A stretch of DNA of 64,000 nt from Candidatus Babelota bacterium (lineage in GTDB: Bacteria > Babelota > Babeliae > Babelales > Babelaceae), in the NCBI GenBank assembly GCA_023379005.1, contig JAMCTG010000005.1:248001-312000 (forward strand). The letters run 5' to 3'. The position numbers and the translations under genes are program-made. The notes below the pieces were generated by a model that saw only the letters and a list, made by a program, of their open reading frames with translations, was not told the origin of the DNA and made no database searches. Shown piece by piece: positions 36,032 through 45,311 of this stretch (positions are counted from its first letter, which is position 1; every line of letters starts with the position of its first letter).

Positions 36032-36754
36032 ATGAATAAAATGACTTTAAAACAACAAAAATTCTTTTCCGCTTTGCCCGATTCTTGGAAAAAACCAGTT
36101 AAACAGGTTTGTTCTAATCCTGCAATTGATTCTTTAGTTAAATTTTTAAAAGAAAGGGAAGAGAATGGAGCAAACATTTATCCTTCAAAGAAAAATATAT
36201 TTGCTGCATTAAAAGAAACTCCGTTCGACAAAGTAAGCGTTGTTATTGTTGGACAAGATCCTTATCATGGTCCTGGACAAGCACATGGATTAAGCTTCAG
36301 TGTTCCTGCAGGAATTGCAATCCCACCATCTTTACGTAATATCTTTAAAGAACTTCACAATGATATTGGCATGAATATTCCAAACAAAGGGACTTTAACT
36401 TGTTGGGCTCAACAAGGAGTATTATTACTCAATGCAATTTTAACTGTTGAAGAAGGTAAGCCTGCAAGCCATGCAGGAAAGGGATGGGAAATTTTTACCG
36501 ACACCATTATTGAAGAATTAATTAAGCGCGATCATCCGCTAGTCTTAATGTTATGGGGTTCATATGCGCAAAAAAAAGTACAAAATTTACATGCGCATAT
36601 TGATCACTCAAGACATTTAATTTTAAAAGCAGCACATCCATCGCCACTATCAGTAACAGGTTTTTTAGGCTGTCGTCATTTTTCAAAAACAAACCATTTT
36701 TTAAAAAAACACAATTTGGCAGAAATCAATTGGGATTGTGTTAATCAAGATTAA
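36032..36754 (+). CDS. ung: Uracil-DNA glycosylase
   Basis: Removes uracil from DNA to start base-excision repair. 240 residues: catalytic block [20 protein letters not shown] (Asp76, His79), [10 protein letters not shown], and the DNA-intercalating [10 protein letters not shown] with His202. Full-length family-1 UNG. Its possible promoter (TTGACA at 35995-36000, N17, CAAAAT at 36018-36023) ends only about eight bases before the ATG, and no ribosome site is visible, so the mRNA may be nearly leaderless. Confidence 0.96.
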   Translation: MNKMTLKQQKFFSALPDSWKKPVKQVCSNPAIDSLVKFLKEREENGANIYPSKKNIFAALKETPFDKVSVVIVGQDPYHGPGQAHGLSFSVPAGIAIPPSLRNIFKELHNDIGMNIPNKGTLTCWAQQGVLLLNAILTVEEGKPASHAGKGWEIFTDTIIEELIKRDHPLVLMLWGSYAQKKVQNLHAHIDHSRHLILKAAHPSPLSVTGFLGCRHFSKTNHFLKKHNLAEINWDCVNQD

Positions 36755-36804
36755 ATGTGTTAACCTTTTGTATAAATCAGATGTTATTTCTCCAAGCTTT
36801 GATA

Positions 36805-37403
36805 TTATGATCCTAAATTTAGGATAACATGCAATTTAAGATGTAAGTCATTAAGCAATTCTGAATACAAAGGTGCGTCTTTGGAAAGATATTTCAAGTA
36901 GAGTAAATCGTCTTGAACCCCCCGTAATGTCCAATAAAACTTAAAAAAACTTAATGATTCTTGAGTAGTTATCTCATCTTGTTGTTTGTATGTGTTATAA
37001 CCACTTTCAAAACTTTTTTTAAAAAGCCTTAATTCCTCTGCACTTACTCTTACATGATGTAGAGAGGCTCGATCAAGACTGGATAAAAATTGATAATACT
37101 CATGTGCTGCAAATCCCGTTGGCCTTTTTTGAGTATCAAAATATTTTGTGGCGCCTGCAAGATCAATCATAACTATCTTATCTTCTTGATTATTAATAAA
37201 AAAATTACCCGGCTGAGCATCCCCATGCAAATAGGAAAAACATCCTGGATTTTCTAAAATACCTGCAATTAAGTTTTCTTTTATTGCACGCAATTTTTTA
37301 ATATCAAATGATTGGGTAAATTGTTGCGCAATCTCAATTTCATCAAGTATAAATTCTGCTACCTCAACAAACTTTTTAATATCATTTCTTATTAGTTTCC
37401 CAC
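36805..37403 (-). pseudogene. C-terminal kinase part of a frameshifted nucleotidyltransferase-kinase gene
   Basis: Continues the upstream open frame (37392-38615) after a one-base shift at a run of five As on the coding strand (37404-37408). Past the shift the sequence reads [19 protein letters not shown] and then FSYLHGDAQPGNFFINN, the H-G-D-x-x-x-x-N catalytic loop of APH/choline-kinase-like enzymes, followed by KIVMIDLAGATKYFD with the metal Asp. The only possible separate start is a TTG at 37293, without a ribosome site. Either the gene is broken, or frameshifting or a sequencing error is involved. Confidence 0.7.
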
Positions 37404-38615
37404 TTTTTGTGCATGCGTTCCATGCAATTCAGCTAACGCAGAGCCGAGAAAGCTACAACTTTTTTGAATCTTTTTTAATGCTTCATAGCGTTGCCCGTTA
37501 AAATCTTTTATATGATTCAGCTCTTTTAGCATTGATTCAAGTGATGTGCCATGCACATATTCCATACCAAGAAGATTAAATGAATTGCCTGGTAAGGAAA
37601 ATATTTTTTGGACTGGTACGCTATATTTTAAATGAAGCTGGTGAAATAGATCGATTGTTTTCAATTCAGCATTATAGTGCCAATCTTTGGCGGTAGTAAG
37701 AAATACTTTCACAGTCATTATTTTTTTGTTGTTATGATCTGTTACAAAAAAAATCAGATTACCAGAAAGTCCTCCGATACCTTCTTGTTGCGCGTTAACA
37801 ACTGTATAATCTGTAGATTGTTCAAATTGCGGTAATTGAGGTAACTGTTGAATAATAGTTTTTGTTATTTGATCTATTACCTGGTTCGACTCGGCAATAT
37901 TTTGAGGAATATTTTGATATAACTTAAAATCACATATAAAGCTTTTCGTGCCGCAATCAATAGGCAGTTGAGACAGTGGTGGATTAAACCGTCCTTCATA
38001 GAACTCTGGATGAGATCGTATCGTATTTCTAATATTGGTTGATGAATAACCTTGCTGTTTCAGTTGGTCCATGTCAGCGATCACAACAGGCCTGTATGCA
38101 AACCATTTTAATTCTTTTAATGGCAGATCATTCTTATCTTGATCTCGTGGAATAACAAGCCATGAATCCGCTTTTAATTTTGGCGTCGTGCCTTGATGAA
38201 TATGACGCAAAACATTATCTGAACCCAAGATGGCAACCAGTTTGTTATTTTTATTTAGTTTTGCAAGATATTCTACAATTGCCGGATAATCTAATGATGA
38301 AGTCAATATTGATAATTCAGTTTCATATAAGAAGTGGAGTAAAATATTCCTTAGTTTTATATCAGTTATAAATGGCTTATGCTGGTTAAATTTGCTATCA
38401 GGCACTACGATAACATAATCGATACCTTGTGAAAGTGCGTAACGAATTACTTCATCATGACCAAAATGGGGTGGATCGAAAGCTCCAGTGTAAACTGCAA
38501 TCGTTTGACCAGGCTTGATAGGCGCTTTTAAAAGATCAATAGAATAGCTATAGGTAGGATGGGATAAAAGAAAATAAAGAAGAAGAAGAGGAAGCAGATT
38601 TTTGAAGGAGTTCAT
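37392..38615 (-). CDS. Secreted nucleotidyltransferase fused to an APH-like kinase N-lobe (frameshifted)
   Basis: 407 residues with AAAGGAAT before the ATG. A signal peptide ([19 protein letters not shown]) precedes an NMN/nicotinate-nucleotide adenylyltransferase-like domain: [16 protein letters not shown] with the HxGH motif and [14 protein letters not shown] with the I-S-S-T-x-I-R motif. From about residue 270 a kinase N-lobe follows ([39 protein letters not shown]). The frame ends at [11 protein letters not shown], and the catalytic lobe lies in another frame. An exported nucleotidyltransferase-kinase is unusual; NadR-like NAD synthesis is one analogy, not proven. Confidence 0.75.
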   Translation of the reverse strand: MNSFKNLLPLLLLYFLLSHPTYSYSIDLLKAPIKPGQTIAVYTGAFDPPHFGHDEVIRYALSQGIDYVIVVPDSKFNQHKPFITDIKLRNILLHFLYETELSILTSSLDYPAIVEYLAKLNKNNKLVAILGSDNVLRHIHQGTTPKLKADSWLVIPRDQDKNDLPLKELKWFAYRPVVIADMDQLKQQGYSSTNIRNTIRSHPEFYEGRFNPPLSQLPIDCGTKSFICDFKLYQNIPQNIAESNQVIDQITKTIIQQLPQLPQFEQSTDYTVVNAQQEGIGGLSGNLIFFVTDHNNKKIMTVKVFLTTAKDWHYNAELKTIDLFHQLHLKYSVPVQKIFSLPGNSFNLLGMEYVHGTSLESMLKELNHIKDFNGQRYEALKKIQKSCSFLGSALAELHGTHAQKVGN

Positions 38616-38633
38616 AGAAAGAGGGATTCCTTT

Positions 38634-38653
38634 AAAAAAACTGGCCGCGCCAG
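38634..38653 (-). terminator. Intrinsic terminator of tRNA-Arg
   Basis: On the minus strand CTGGC-GCG-GCCAG is followed at once by seven Ts, 25 bases after the tRNA CCA end. The stem is short but GC-rich. A second small palindrome (GCTAC-gaa-GTAGC, 38659-38671) lies between it and the tRNA. Confidence 0.65.
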
Positions 38654-38677
38654 GCGTAGCTACGAAGTAGCGAAGAC

Positions 38678-38754
<77 letters not shown>

Positions 38755-38766
38755 GTATAGACCTAT

Positions 38767-38772
38767 ATTATA
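38767..38772 (-). promoter_or_regulatory. Predicted -10 box for tRNA-Arg
   Basis: A perfect TATAAT on the minus strand, 13 bases upstream of the tRNA 5' end. No good -35 hexamer is obvious in the A/T-only sequence before it. Confidence 0.5.
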
Positions 38773-38794
38773 CAAAAAAAATTAATTTTTAACA

Positions 38795-38822
38795 AAAATC
38801 CCGAAATTTCTTTCGGGATTTT
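38795..38822 (-). terminator. Intrinsic terminator after the Cys-rich secreted gene
   Basis: AAAATCCCGAAA and TTTCGGGATTTT form a perfect 12-base stem with a four-base loop, 40 bases beyond the stop of the minus-strand gene at 38862. T-rich sequence follows on that strand. Confidence 0.85.
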
Positions 38823-38861
38823 AATGTTTTTTAAATGATAATTCTAAAATTAAGATCAATC

Positions 38862-39419
38862 TCAAAAATTAGAATGCGCTCCTAAACAATCATCTAAATG
38901 CACCATAAAGCTAGCAAAAATATCTTCTTCAGGTGTATCGATATATTTTTGACAACATTCATTTGTTTTATGATTTTTTAATTTTTCTTCATATTGCTTT
39001 TGGTGCATATCATAATCTTTTTTCATGTTTTCATATGAAGCTACTTTATATTTCTTAAAGAAAGAGTCTTTAGTTTCCTTATATTGTTGCATCATCCCAT
39101 CTACAAATTGCTTAGAAAATAATGCTATACATTCATCTGCTTCTTTACATTCGCCTCTGTTTTTTATTATTTGTGAATTTTCGCATCTCACAATATTTTG
39201 TAAATTTTTATGTAAATCAGTCAAATGATTTTTAAGATTTTGTTTAGCTTCTTTGAGATTCACATCACAACTATCAACAGCATTTTTAATCATTTTAAAA
39301 TATAGATCAATAGTTATATATCCACTCTTTTGAGCATCAAATGTTAACTTATGATTACAAGCAGAAAATACATTAGAAAACAATGCAAAAGTTACAACTA
39401 GAAAAGTTCTTAATTTCAT
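38862..39419 (-). CDS. Secreted Cys-rich helical protein
   Basis: 185 residues, AACCTCC-complementary site (GGAGGTT) directly before the ATG. Signal peptide MKLRTFLVVTFALFSNVFSA. The mature part is helical and Lys/Glu-rich with paired cysteines (VRCENSQ, GECKEADECIA, TNECCQKY, LDDCLGAH), which suggests a disulfide-stabilised helical bundle. It lies directly after atpA on the same strand, where atpG would be expected in a normal ATP synthase operon, but it shows no resemblance to gamma. Confidence 0.7.
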   Translation of the reverse strand: MKLRTFLVVTFALFSNVFSACNHKLTFDAQKSGYITIDLYFKMIKNAVDSCDVNLKEAKQNLKNHLTDLHKNLQNIVRCENSQIIKNRGECKEADECIALFSKQFVDGMMQQYKETKDSFFKKYKVASYENMKKDYDMHQKQYEEKLKNHKTNECCQKYIDTPEEDIFASFMVHLDDCLGAHSNF

Positions 39420-39487
39420 AATAACCTCCAGAATATTAAGATATTTTCAGCTTATCATAGGGGTTAAATTTGTCAAAAAATGGGCTA

Positions 39488-40987
39488 TTATGCAGGGGAA
39501 AATAACTTAGCAAATTCTTCAGCTATTTCTTTTAATTTTTTAAGATCCGGCTGGCTCAAATCTGCTTTTTCATAAATTTCATTATAAAGATCTTTATAAA
39601 CAGATTTTACGTAACTTATAAAATTATGGGCAAATGGCCTTACTTCTTTTAAAGACAATTTATCCAAGAAATTTTCTTTGAGTAAAAGTAACATTAAAGA
39701 TTGGTCTACAAAGTTAAATGTTTGGTATTGATTTTGCTTTAAAAGTTCAACAATACGAGCGCCGCGGGCAAGTCGTTTTTGGGAAATCAGATCAAGTTCG
39801 GTTCCAAATTGAGAAAAATCTAATAACTCATGATATTGGGCCAATTCAAGACGCAATGCTTTTGTCATTTGTTTAATTGCCTTTGTCTGTGCTGCACTGC
39901 CTACACGAGATACTGAAAGTTCGACGTTAACTGCCGGTCTTATACCTTCATTAAATAATTTTGAATCTAAAAAAATTTGACCATCTGTAATCGAAATTAA
40001 ATTGGTAGGAATATATGCAGTAATATCGTTTGCTTGCACTTGAACCATTGGCAATGCTGTAATCGAACCGCCATCTTTTAATTTTCCAGCTCTTTCTAAA
40101 AGTCTTGAATGCAAATAAAAAATATCTCCAGGAAATGCTTCTCGGCCAGGAGCTCTTCTCATAAGTAAAGACATTTCACGATATGCAATTGCATGGTTAC
40201 TGAGATCATCATAAATAATTAAGACGTCACGGCCTTTGTCTCTGAAATATTCTGCAATGGTACAGCCAACATATGGAGCTAAATATCTGTCTAATGCTGC
40301 TTCTGCTGCATCTGCGCTTACGATAACTGTATATTCAAGTGCTCCATTTTCTTCTAATAATCTTGCAATACGTGCCAAGTTTGATTGTCGACCACCTATT
40401 GATACAAAAATACAAATAACATCTTTACCTTTTTGATGCAGAATAGTATCAGTTGCAATTGAAGTTTTTCCTGTATTTCTATTACCTATTAAAAGTTCTC
40501 TTTGTCCTCTTCCTATTGGAACAAGAGAATCGATTACCATTATTCCTGTTTCTAAAGATTGATTGATTGGGGTTCTCTCAATAATTCCCGGAATTGTAAC
40601 TTCAATAGGTCTTAATTCTTCATAATTTAATTCGCCCAAAGCATCTAATGGTTTGCCTACAGCATTAATTACCCTTCCCAAAAGACCTGTACCTACGGGA
40701 GTTTTAAAAACATGTCTTGTTCTTTTTACAACTTCAAGTTCTGAAACTGGAATATGTGTATAAATTAAAAATACCGAAACATAATCTTCATCTAAATTAA
40801 GCACGATTCCTTTATTGCCACCATCAAACTCAACAAGTTCATTATACATAACATTGTTAAGTCCATGTACCTTACAAATTGCATCACCAACTTGCAGAAC
40901 AAATCCTATCTCATCAATATCATGGTCGGGTAAATCAGCAAGAGATTTTTCAAAAAGTGATACTAAATCTGTGCTTTTAAAATTCAT
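39488..40987 (-). CDS. atpA: F1 ATP synthase subunit alpha
   Basis: 499 residues. Subunit alpha alternates with beta in the F1 head and carries non-catalytic nucleotide sites. Walker A is GNRNTGKTS (168-176), slightly unlike the common GDRQTGKT; the alpha fingerprint VSIGGRQSNLARIARLLEE, then SRLLERAGK and PTNLISITDGQIFL are intact, with VSRVGSAAQTKAIKQ. Start overlaps the delta-subunit stop by four bases. The usual downstream gamma, beta and epsilon genes are missing here. Confidence 0.96.
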   Translation of the reverse strand: MNFKSTDLVSLFEKSLADLPDHDIDEIGFVLQVGDAICKVHGLNNVMYNELVEFDGGNKGIVLNLDEDYVSVFLIYTHIPVSELEVVKRTRHVFKTPVGTGLLGRVINAVGKPLDALGELNYEELRPIEVTIPGIIERTPINQSLETGIMVIDSLVPIGRGQRELLIGNRNTGKTSIATDTILHQKGKDVICIFVSIGGRQSNLARIARLLEENGALEYTVIVSADAAEAALDRYLAPYVGCTIAEYFRDKGRDVLIIYDDLSNHAIAYREMSLLMRRAPGREAFPGDIFYLHSRLLERAGKLKDGGSITALPMVQVQANDITAYIPTNLISITDGQIFLDSKLFNEGIRPAVNVELSVSRVGSAAQTKAIKQMTKALRLELAQYHELLDFSQFGTELDLISQKRLARGARIVELLKQNQYQTFNFVDQSLMLLLLKENFLDKLSLKEVRPFAHNFISYVKSVYKDLYNEIYEKADLSQPDLKKLKEIAEEFAKLFSPA

Positions 40988-41520
40988 AATCTTTCCTTAA
41001 TACTATTCAGCTTTTGAGCAAGTGAATATTCCCACAAATAATTATCGCCTATAAGTTTTACTCCGGCAATCAAATTTTTATCAATTAAATATTTATAAAA
41101 TACTTTTTTTCCAACTTTTTTTGCAAAAAAATCTTCTATAACTTTTCGTTCTTTTTCATCCAATTCATTTGCGCTTTTAAAAGTAATATCAATAATATTT
41201 TCGCGCTCTTTATATTTTTGTTCTATTTGCTCTAAAATTAAGAATAAAAGATATAAACGCTTATTTTTAATTAAAATATCTATCAACTTATCCAAATTAT
41301 TATCAAGCCCAAATGAAGAAAGCATTTTAGTTATAACTTTTTTTTTCTCTTGATCAGAAATGCTCACCATTTGCATATAAGCCTTAGCTTTATGATTGTG
41401 CTTAAGTTGTTGAACCAATACAGAAAGCTTATTGATAAATTCTAAATTAATGTCCGCAAAAAAAATATTTAAAAATGCTTTGGCATATTTTTTGGATAAA
41501 ATAGAATCTCTTATAATCAT
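40984..41520 (-). CDS. atpH: ATP synthase subunit delta
   Basis: 178 residues, the usual delta (OSCP-like) length. It links the F1 head to the peripheral b stalk. KYAKAFLNIFF at the N-terminus and the C-terminal block DKNLIAGVKLIGDNYLWEYS, followed by a short helix, are the recognisable family features. Coupled by four-base overlaps to the second b-like gene upstream and to atpA downstream. Confidence 0.88.
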   Translation of the reverse strand: MIIRDSILSKKYAKAFLNIFFADINLEFINKLSVLVQQLKHNHKAKAYMQMVSISDQEKKKVITKMLSSFGLDNNLDKLIDILIKNKRLYLLFLILEQIEQKYKERENIIDITFKSANELDEKERKVIEDFFAKKVGKKVFYKYLIDKNLIAGVKLIGDNYLWEYSLAQKLNSIKERL

Positions 41521-42038
41521 TTACTTTTCCCCGGAAAAATCTCTTTTCCGGGGTCCCCGTTATTCTCTTTGATAAATTTTAAGATATTTTCGATATATTT
41601 ATTTTGATTTTCTTTATTTTTATATTTTTCTTCTAACTCTGTTTTTACTTGTTCGATGATTTCAGGTAAAAGTTCTTCTTCTGTTTTAAAAGCATAAAAA
41701 TTAGTTAGCTGTGAAGATCTTTTCTTTGCAATTTCTTCAAATGACTTTTCTTTATCTAATATTTCACTTTGTTTTAATTTTTCAACAGCATTCTTCCAGA
41801 ACTTAATTTTTTCTGTCATTAAACTACATATTTTTTCTTGCTCTACAATTTGTTGTTCCAAATTTTCTATAGCTCGTTCAGTATGATTATTTTTTTCAAT
41901 TAAATTTTTAATTTCAGATTTTTCTTTCTCAATTTGTGAAATTAAATTTTCTTTATAATATTTTCGATAAAAATAAAATCCTAAAAACAAAAACAAAAAA
42001 AGATGGAAAAATTTAAAAAAAATATCTATAAAAAACAT
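41517..42038 (-). CDS. Second ATP synthase b-like subunit (b')
   Basis: 173 residues: an N-terminal hydrophobic helix (FFKFFHLFLFLFLGFYFY) followed by a long charged coiled coil (EKEKSEIKNLIEKNNHTE; IENLEQQIVEQEKICSLM), which is the build of the F0 b stalk. Its position between the shorter b gene and delta supports this. Sequence identity to b is low, so the name rests on architecture and operon order. Many bacteria have one b; a b/b' pair suggests a heterodimeric stalk. Confidence 0.75.
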   Translation of the reverse strand: MFFIDIFFKFFHLFLFLFLGFYFYRKYYKENLISQIEKEKSEIKNLIEKNNHTERAIENLEQQIVEQEKICSLMTEKIKFWKNAVEKLKQSEILDKEKSFEEIAKKRSSQLTNFYAFKTEEELLPEIIEQVKTELEEKYKNKENQNKYIENILKFIKENNGDPGKEIFPGKSK

Positions 42039-42397
42039 CAGTCAATTCTCTTTAAAATTATTTGTTTTAATTTACCTGACAGATCTTTTTTTATTTGTTT
42101 AGTTGGCTCAAATTCAACAATACTTGGTTGGGCAATTTCAGGTTGAGGAATTTTTTCTTCAATTTTAGGTTTCAATTTCAAAGCAGATTTCTTGCATTCA
42201 ATCCAAGCTTCATTTTTATTTTCTTCATATTGAGCAATTTTATTTTGATTATTTTTTAATTTTGAGTACAAAGAATTTAAATATTTCTTTTCCTTCTGTA
42301 CAACATCAACTGCAAATTTTAAAAGAAAACGTGATAATAAAAAATAAGCAAATAAAAAATTAATTGCTTGGGCTAAAATTGTACCATTTAAAAACAT
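42038..42397 (-). CDS. atpF: ATP synthase subunit b (short)
   Basis: 119 residues. MFLNGTILAQAINFLFAYFL with a following RFLLKF is the classic membrane part of subunit b. The cytoplasmic helix (KYLNSLYSKLKNNQNKIAQY) is interrupted after residue 70 by a Pro-rich linker (PKIEEKIPQPEIAQPSIVEF), and the protein is shorter than the usual 155-165 residues. The stalk may therefore rely on the longer partner encoded next to it. Its stop overlaps the b' start by one base. Confidence 0.85.
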   Translation of the reverse strand: MFLNGTILAQAINFLFAYFLLSRFLLKFAVDVVQKEKKYLNSLYSKLKNNQNKIAQYEENKNEAWIECKKSALKLKPKIEEKIPQPEIAQPSIVEFEPTKQIKKDLSGKLKQIILKRID

Positions 42398-42418
42398 AGG
42401 AAATTAATCCAATTTTAA

Positions 42419-42673
42419 TTATGCCCAGAAGCCTACTAAAATTAAACCTGCAGAAATTAATAATGCATAAATTGCTGATGTTTCAATAATACCCATAGCC
42501 AAGAACATTGCGCCTCTAATTTTGTTTGAGCTTTCTGGATACTTACCAATATTTTCACATGCAGTTGCGCCAACTTTGCCTTGTCCCAATGCAGGCCCTA
42601 AAACGCCTATACCCAAAACAAAGGCTGCTCCAAGATATGCAGCGATTTTTACATATGCAATAGCCAAATCCAT
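42419..42673 (-). CDS. atpE: ATP synthase subunit c
   Basis: 84 residues, two transmembrane helices joined by the polar loop ENIGKYPESSNKIRG. The ion-binding carboxylate is Glu64 in GIIETSAIYALL. Gln31 (GPALGQG), Glu64, Thr65, Ser66 and Tyr69 line up, with an offset of one, with the Gln32-Glu65-Ser66-Thr67-Tyr70 set known from sodium-binding c rings, so Na+ coupling is possible. AGAGGTGACC precedes the ATG. First gene of this partial ATP synthase operon. Confidence 0.95.
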   Translation of the reverse strand: MDLAIAYVKIAAYLGAAFVLGIGVLGPALGQGKVGATACENIGKYPESSNKIRGAMFLAMGIIETSAIYALLISAGLILVGFWA

Positions 42674-42729
42674 AGGTCACCTCTTTAATATTTTCAGGCT
42701 CAGCCTGTTAAATTTAAATATATAAAAAT

Positions 42730-43449
42730 TTATTTACCTTTTACAATACCACTCATTTTTAAATTTAAAAATGCCCTATTTTCATAATTTAAATTTGTGA
42801 ATTCTGCAACTTTTTGTAAAATTTCATTTTGATAAGATAAATCTTTTTCAAATTCTTTGTCACAATCTATAATTAAAACGGGTATATTTGCTAAATTTTT
42901 TGGAATATCAATTTTATTTACAAGCCAATTTTCATGTTTTTGATGAAGATCTTTTATATAATCTAACGAAATAGAAGCTTCTTCAGACCTGCTTCTTTTT
43001 AAAATTCTTTGATAACAAGTTTCAGGTTCAGTTCTTAAATAAATAAAACCTGACGGCTTATGACAATAATTTTCTACAAGCCATGAAAAAAAATGATTAT
43101 AAAGTTGCCACTCTAAATCTGACATTAAACCAGATTCGTAACAATTTTTCGCAAAACAGAATCTGTCAGAAAACACAGAGCGTTCAAAAATTTGTATGGA
43201 ACTATTGCTATTTTCTTGATCAAAAATTCTTGTTGCAAAAGCATAAGTTTGAAAAGTATAAGACCAACGCTTTGGATCTTTATAAAATTGGTCAAGAAGA
43301 TTATGTCCTGCTATGTTTTGCCATTTATGACAAGGTTCATAAATAATTTCTATGCCAAGTTTTTCTTTAATTATTTTTAAAAAAGTTGATTTCCCTGAGC
43401 CTATATTACCCTCTACCATTATTCTTTTTGGTAAATCTTGCAGGATCAT
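42730..43449 (-). CDS. Deoxynucleoside kinase
   Basis: 239 residues of the dNK/dGK/TK2 family, which phosphorylates salvaged deoxynucleosides. P-loop GNIGSGKST (14-22), EPCHKWQNI with the substrate Glu, FERSVFSDRFCFA with the E-R-S motif, YLRTEPETCYQRILKRSR with the LID arginines. AAGGAATT precedes the start. It sits 56 bases upstream of atpE. Salvage of host deoxynucleosides would fit a host-dependent organism. Confidence 0.92.
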   Translation of the reverse strand: MILQDLPKRIMVEGNIGSGKSTFLKIIKEKLGIEIIYEPCHKWQNIAGHNLLDQFYKDPKRWSYTFQTYAFATRIFDQENSNSSIQIFERSVFSDRFCFAKNCYESGLMSDLEWQLYNHFFSWLVENYCHKPSGFIYLRTEPETCYQRILKRSRSEEASISLDYIKDLHQKHENWLVNKIDIPKNLANIPVLIIDCDKEFEKDLSYQNEILQKVAEFTNLNYENRAFLNLKMSGIVKGK

Positions 43450-43705
43450 ATAATTCCTTAATATTGTGAATATAGCTTGTTTTTAAGCTTAATCCTTTAA
43501 AAAATAAAAATCTAATTTTTTTAGAAAATTTTATTTAAAATTTAAATTTTCTAATTGAATAAATTATTATGACCTTTGGAAAAAATTTTTAAAGCTGTTA
43601 AAATTGATTTCGAAAATTACAATTAAAATTATATTTTCATTATCAAATATTGAGGTTTTTGTTTTTCATACTTCAAACCCATTTATTAAAAAAAAGCGAA
43701 GAAAT

Positions 43706-45295
43706 ATGTTTTTAAAAAATAAAGTTAATTTTTTGGTTCTATCAACTCTTCTTTTAAATTGTTCGTCAACCTTTTCTATGGATGATTCTTTTGAAGATCT
43801 TTTCGATGTATCATTGCCTGATGAACAAGAAATCGAAAGTTTAAGGCAGACACGTGATGCCAATTGTGTAAATCCTCAAATAATTTTGGATCAAATAATA
43901 AACATTAATGGTCCAACTTTAATTCAAAACAGCAACATTTATCTCAGAACTAATGGCATTAATGTTCGTTCATTATTAGATCTGCCAATTTTACAACCTA
44001 TTTTTCCCGATAGATGTTCAGAATTCTGCAATGGTTTTCATGTACAAGCTTTTTATAATAAAATTAAAAAAGCATTTTTTACAAAAAATAGTCCATTTTT
44101 AAACTCTTACATTGACCTTTCACAACAAGATTTGGTTGAAGAACTTGCAAATGCAGGTTTTCTAAACTCATCGGATTTTGGTAGAGTTCTTGATCTTTTT
44201 CAAAATATTAAATTAGAGCAAAGACGTGCTGGATTAATGTTTAGTTATCAAAGAACTTTTCCAGATGATGCATATTTAAGAATTTTTACACCATTTTATT
44301 GGGCCGAAGCAAATTTCTTTTTAAATCAAAATGAAATTGATGCTATTAAAGGAGATCCTTTTTTTACAGAATTTAGCACAGGACAAGATGATAATGCTGT
44401 CAGAGATTTTTTAAAAGATTTCGTAAGTTGCGACAGAGTTGGATTTGGTGATACTCGCGTTGAATTTGCAGGCAAAGTTATAGATTCTGAACGAACATCT
44501 GCTTGGCTAGGTTTTCAAGCTACAATTCCTACTGCGTTTCCTTTTGTAAAAGGAGTTTTGGCAGGAAAATGCAGCACTGAATGTAAGAATCCATGCTTTA
44601 GTTTGCAACAAATTGGTGAACTTGTTCTTTGCCCAGAACCAAATTTGCCAAAAGCTAAAAATATAGTTCAAAATTTCTTGCTAGGAGTTTTAAAAAGACT
44701 CACAGCCAATGTAGGCAATCTGCAACTTGGCAATGGTGGGCATGTTGGATTTGGTCCTCAAATAGATGTTTGGATTGAAGCAACGGATTGTTTGGATTTA
44801 TATACAAGATTTGTATATGAATTTCTGATGCCTGCAGAAGAAGACAGATTTTTCTTACTTAAAAAAAATCCTGCCTGCTTTAATAGAAATTACAATGATG
44901 AAAATCTGGCATCAGAAAATTTAGCATTTTTAAGTCAGCAAATTGTTAATACTTTATATCCAAGTATTATAGGAGTTCATGTAAGGCCAGGAGGTATTTT
45001 AAAATTCAGACAAGCAGCAATGGTTAACAGTGATTATTGGAGATGTACTTTAGGTTTCGATTACTGGCACCAAGGAAAAGAACATATAAAAAGATTTAAA
45101 GGAAGTGAATGCTTTGAATTTGACAAAGCATTTAAATCATCTGCTTATCAAGGAAAAATTTATGGACAATATATTTATAAAGTAAATGGTTGCAGTTGGC
45201 ATGGATATCTTGGTATAGGATCAGATGTAACTATTTTTAATCGAGGAATTGGAAAAGATTTCACAATTGATATATACCTTGGTTTGGATTTTTAA
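43706..45295 (+). CDS. Large outer-membrane-like protein
   Basis: 529 residues from the ATG at 43706, where a signal peptide begins (NFLVLSTLLLNCSSTFSM); the frame is open 34 codons further upstream, but that part looks non-coding. The mature protein starts acidic, then has many amphipathic strands, paired cysteines (CSEFCNGF, CSTECKNPCF) and ends GKDFTIDIYLGLDF with a terminal Phe, like barrel proteins. A surface porin-like or host-facing protein is plausible; family not recognised. The secreted gene after it starts 16 bases downstream, so they form a unit. Confidence 0.72.
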   Translation: MFLKNKVNFLVLSTLLLNCSSTFSMDDSFEDLFDVSLPDEQEIESLRQTRDANCVNPQIILDQIININGPTLIQNSNIYLRTNGINVRSLLDLPILQPIFPDRCSEFCNGFHVQAFYNKIKKAFFTKNSPFLNSYIDLSQQDLVEELANAGFLNSSDFGRVLDLFQNIKLEQRRAGLMFSYQRTFPDDAYLRIFTPFYWAEANFFLNQNEIDAIKGDPFFTEFSTGQDDNAVRDFLKDFVSCDRVGFGDTRVEFAGKVIDSERTSAWLGFQATIPTAFPFVKGVLAGKCSTECKNPCFSLQQIGELVLCPEPNLPKAKNIVQNFLLGVLKRLTANVGNLQLGNGGHVGFGPQIDVWIEATDCLDLYTRFVYEFLMPAEEDRFFLLKKNPACFNRNYNDENLASENLAFLSQQIVNTLYPSIIGVHVRPGGILKFRQAAMVNSDYWRCTLGFDYWHQGKEHIKRFKGSECFEFDKAFKSSAYQGKIYGQYIYKVNGCSWHGYLGIGSDVTIFNRGIGKDFTIDIYLGLDF

Positions 45296-45311
45296 ATTTT
45301 GGAGAATTTAA

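Noticed and set aside
39419-39488. Secreted gene after atpA considered as a divergent gamma subunit
   Set aside because: It has a signal peptide and paired cysteines, and lacks the N- and C-terminal helices typical of gamma.
43450-43705. Possible small gene upstream of the large outer-membrane-like protein
   Set aside because: The frame is open from 43604 but the 34 codons before the signal peptide have no ribosome site and no protein-like features; the stretch is otherwise plain AT-rich spacer.
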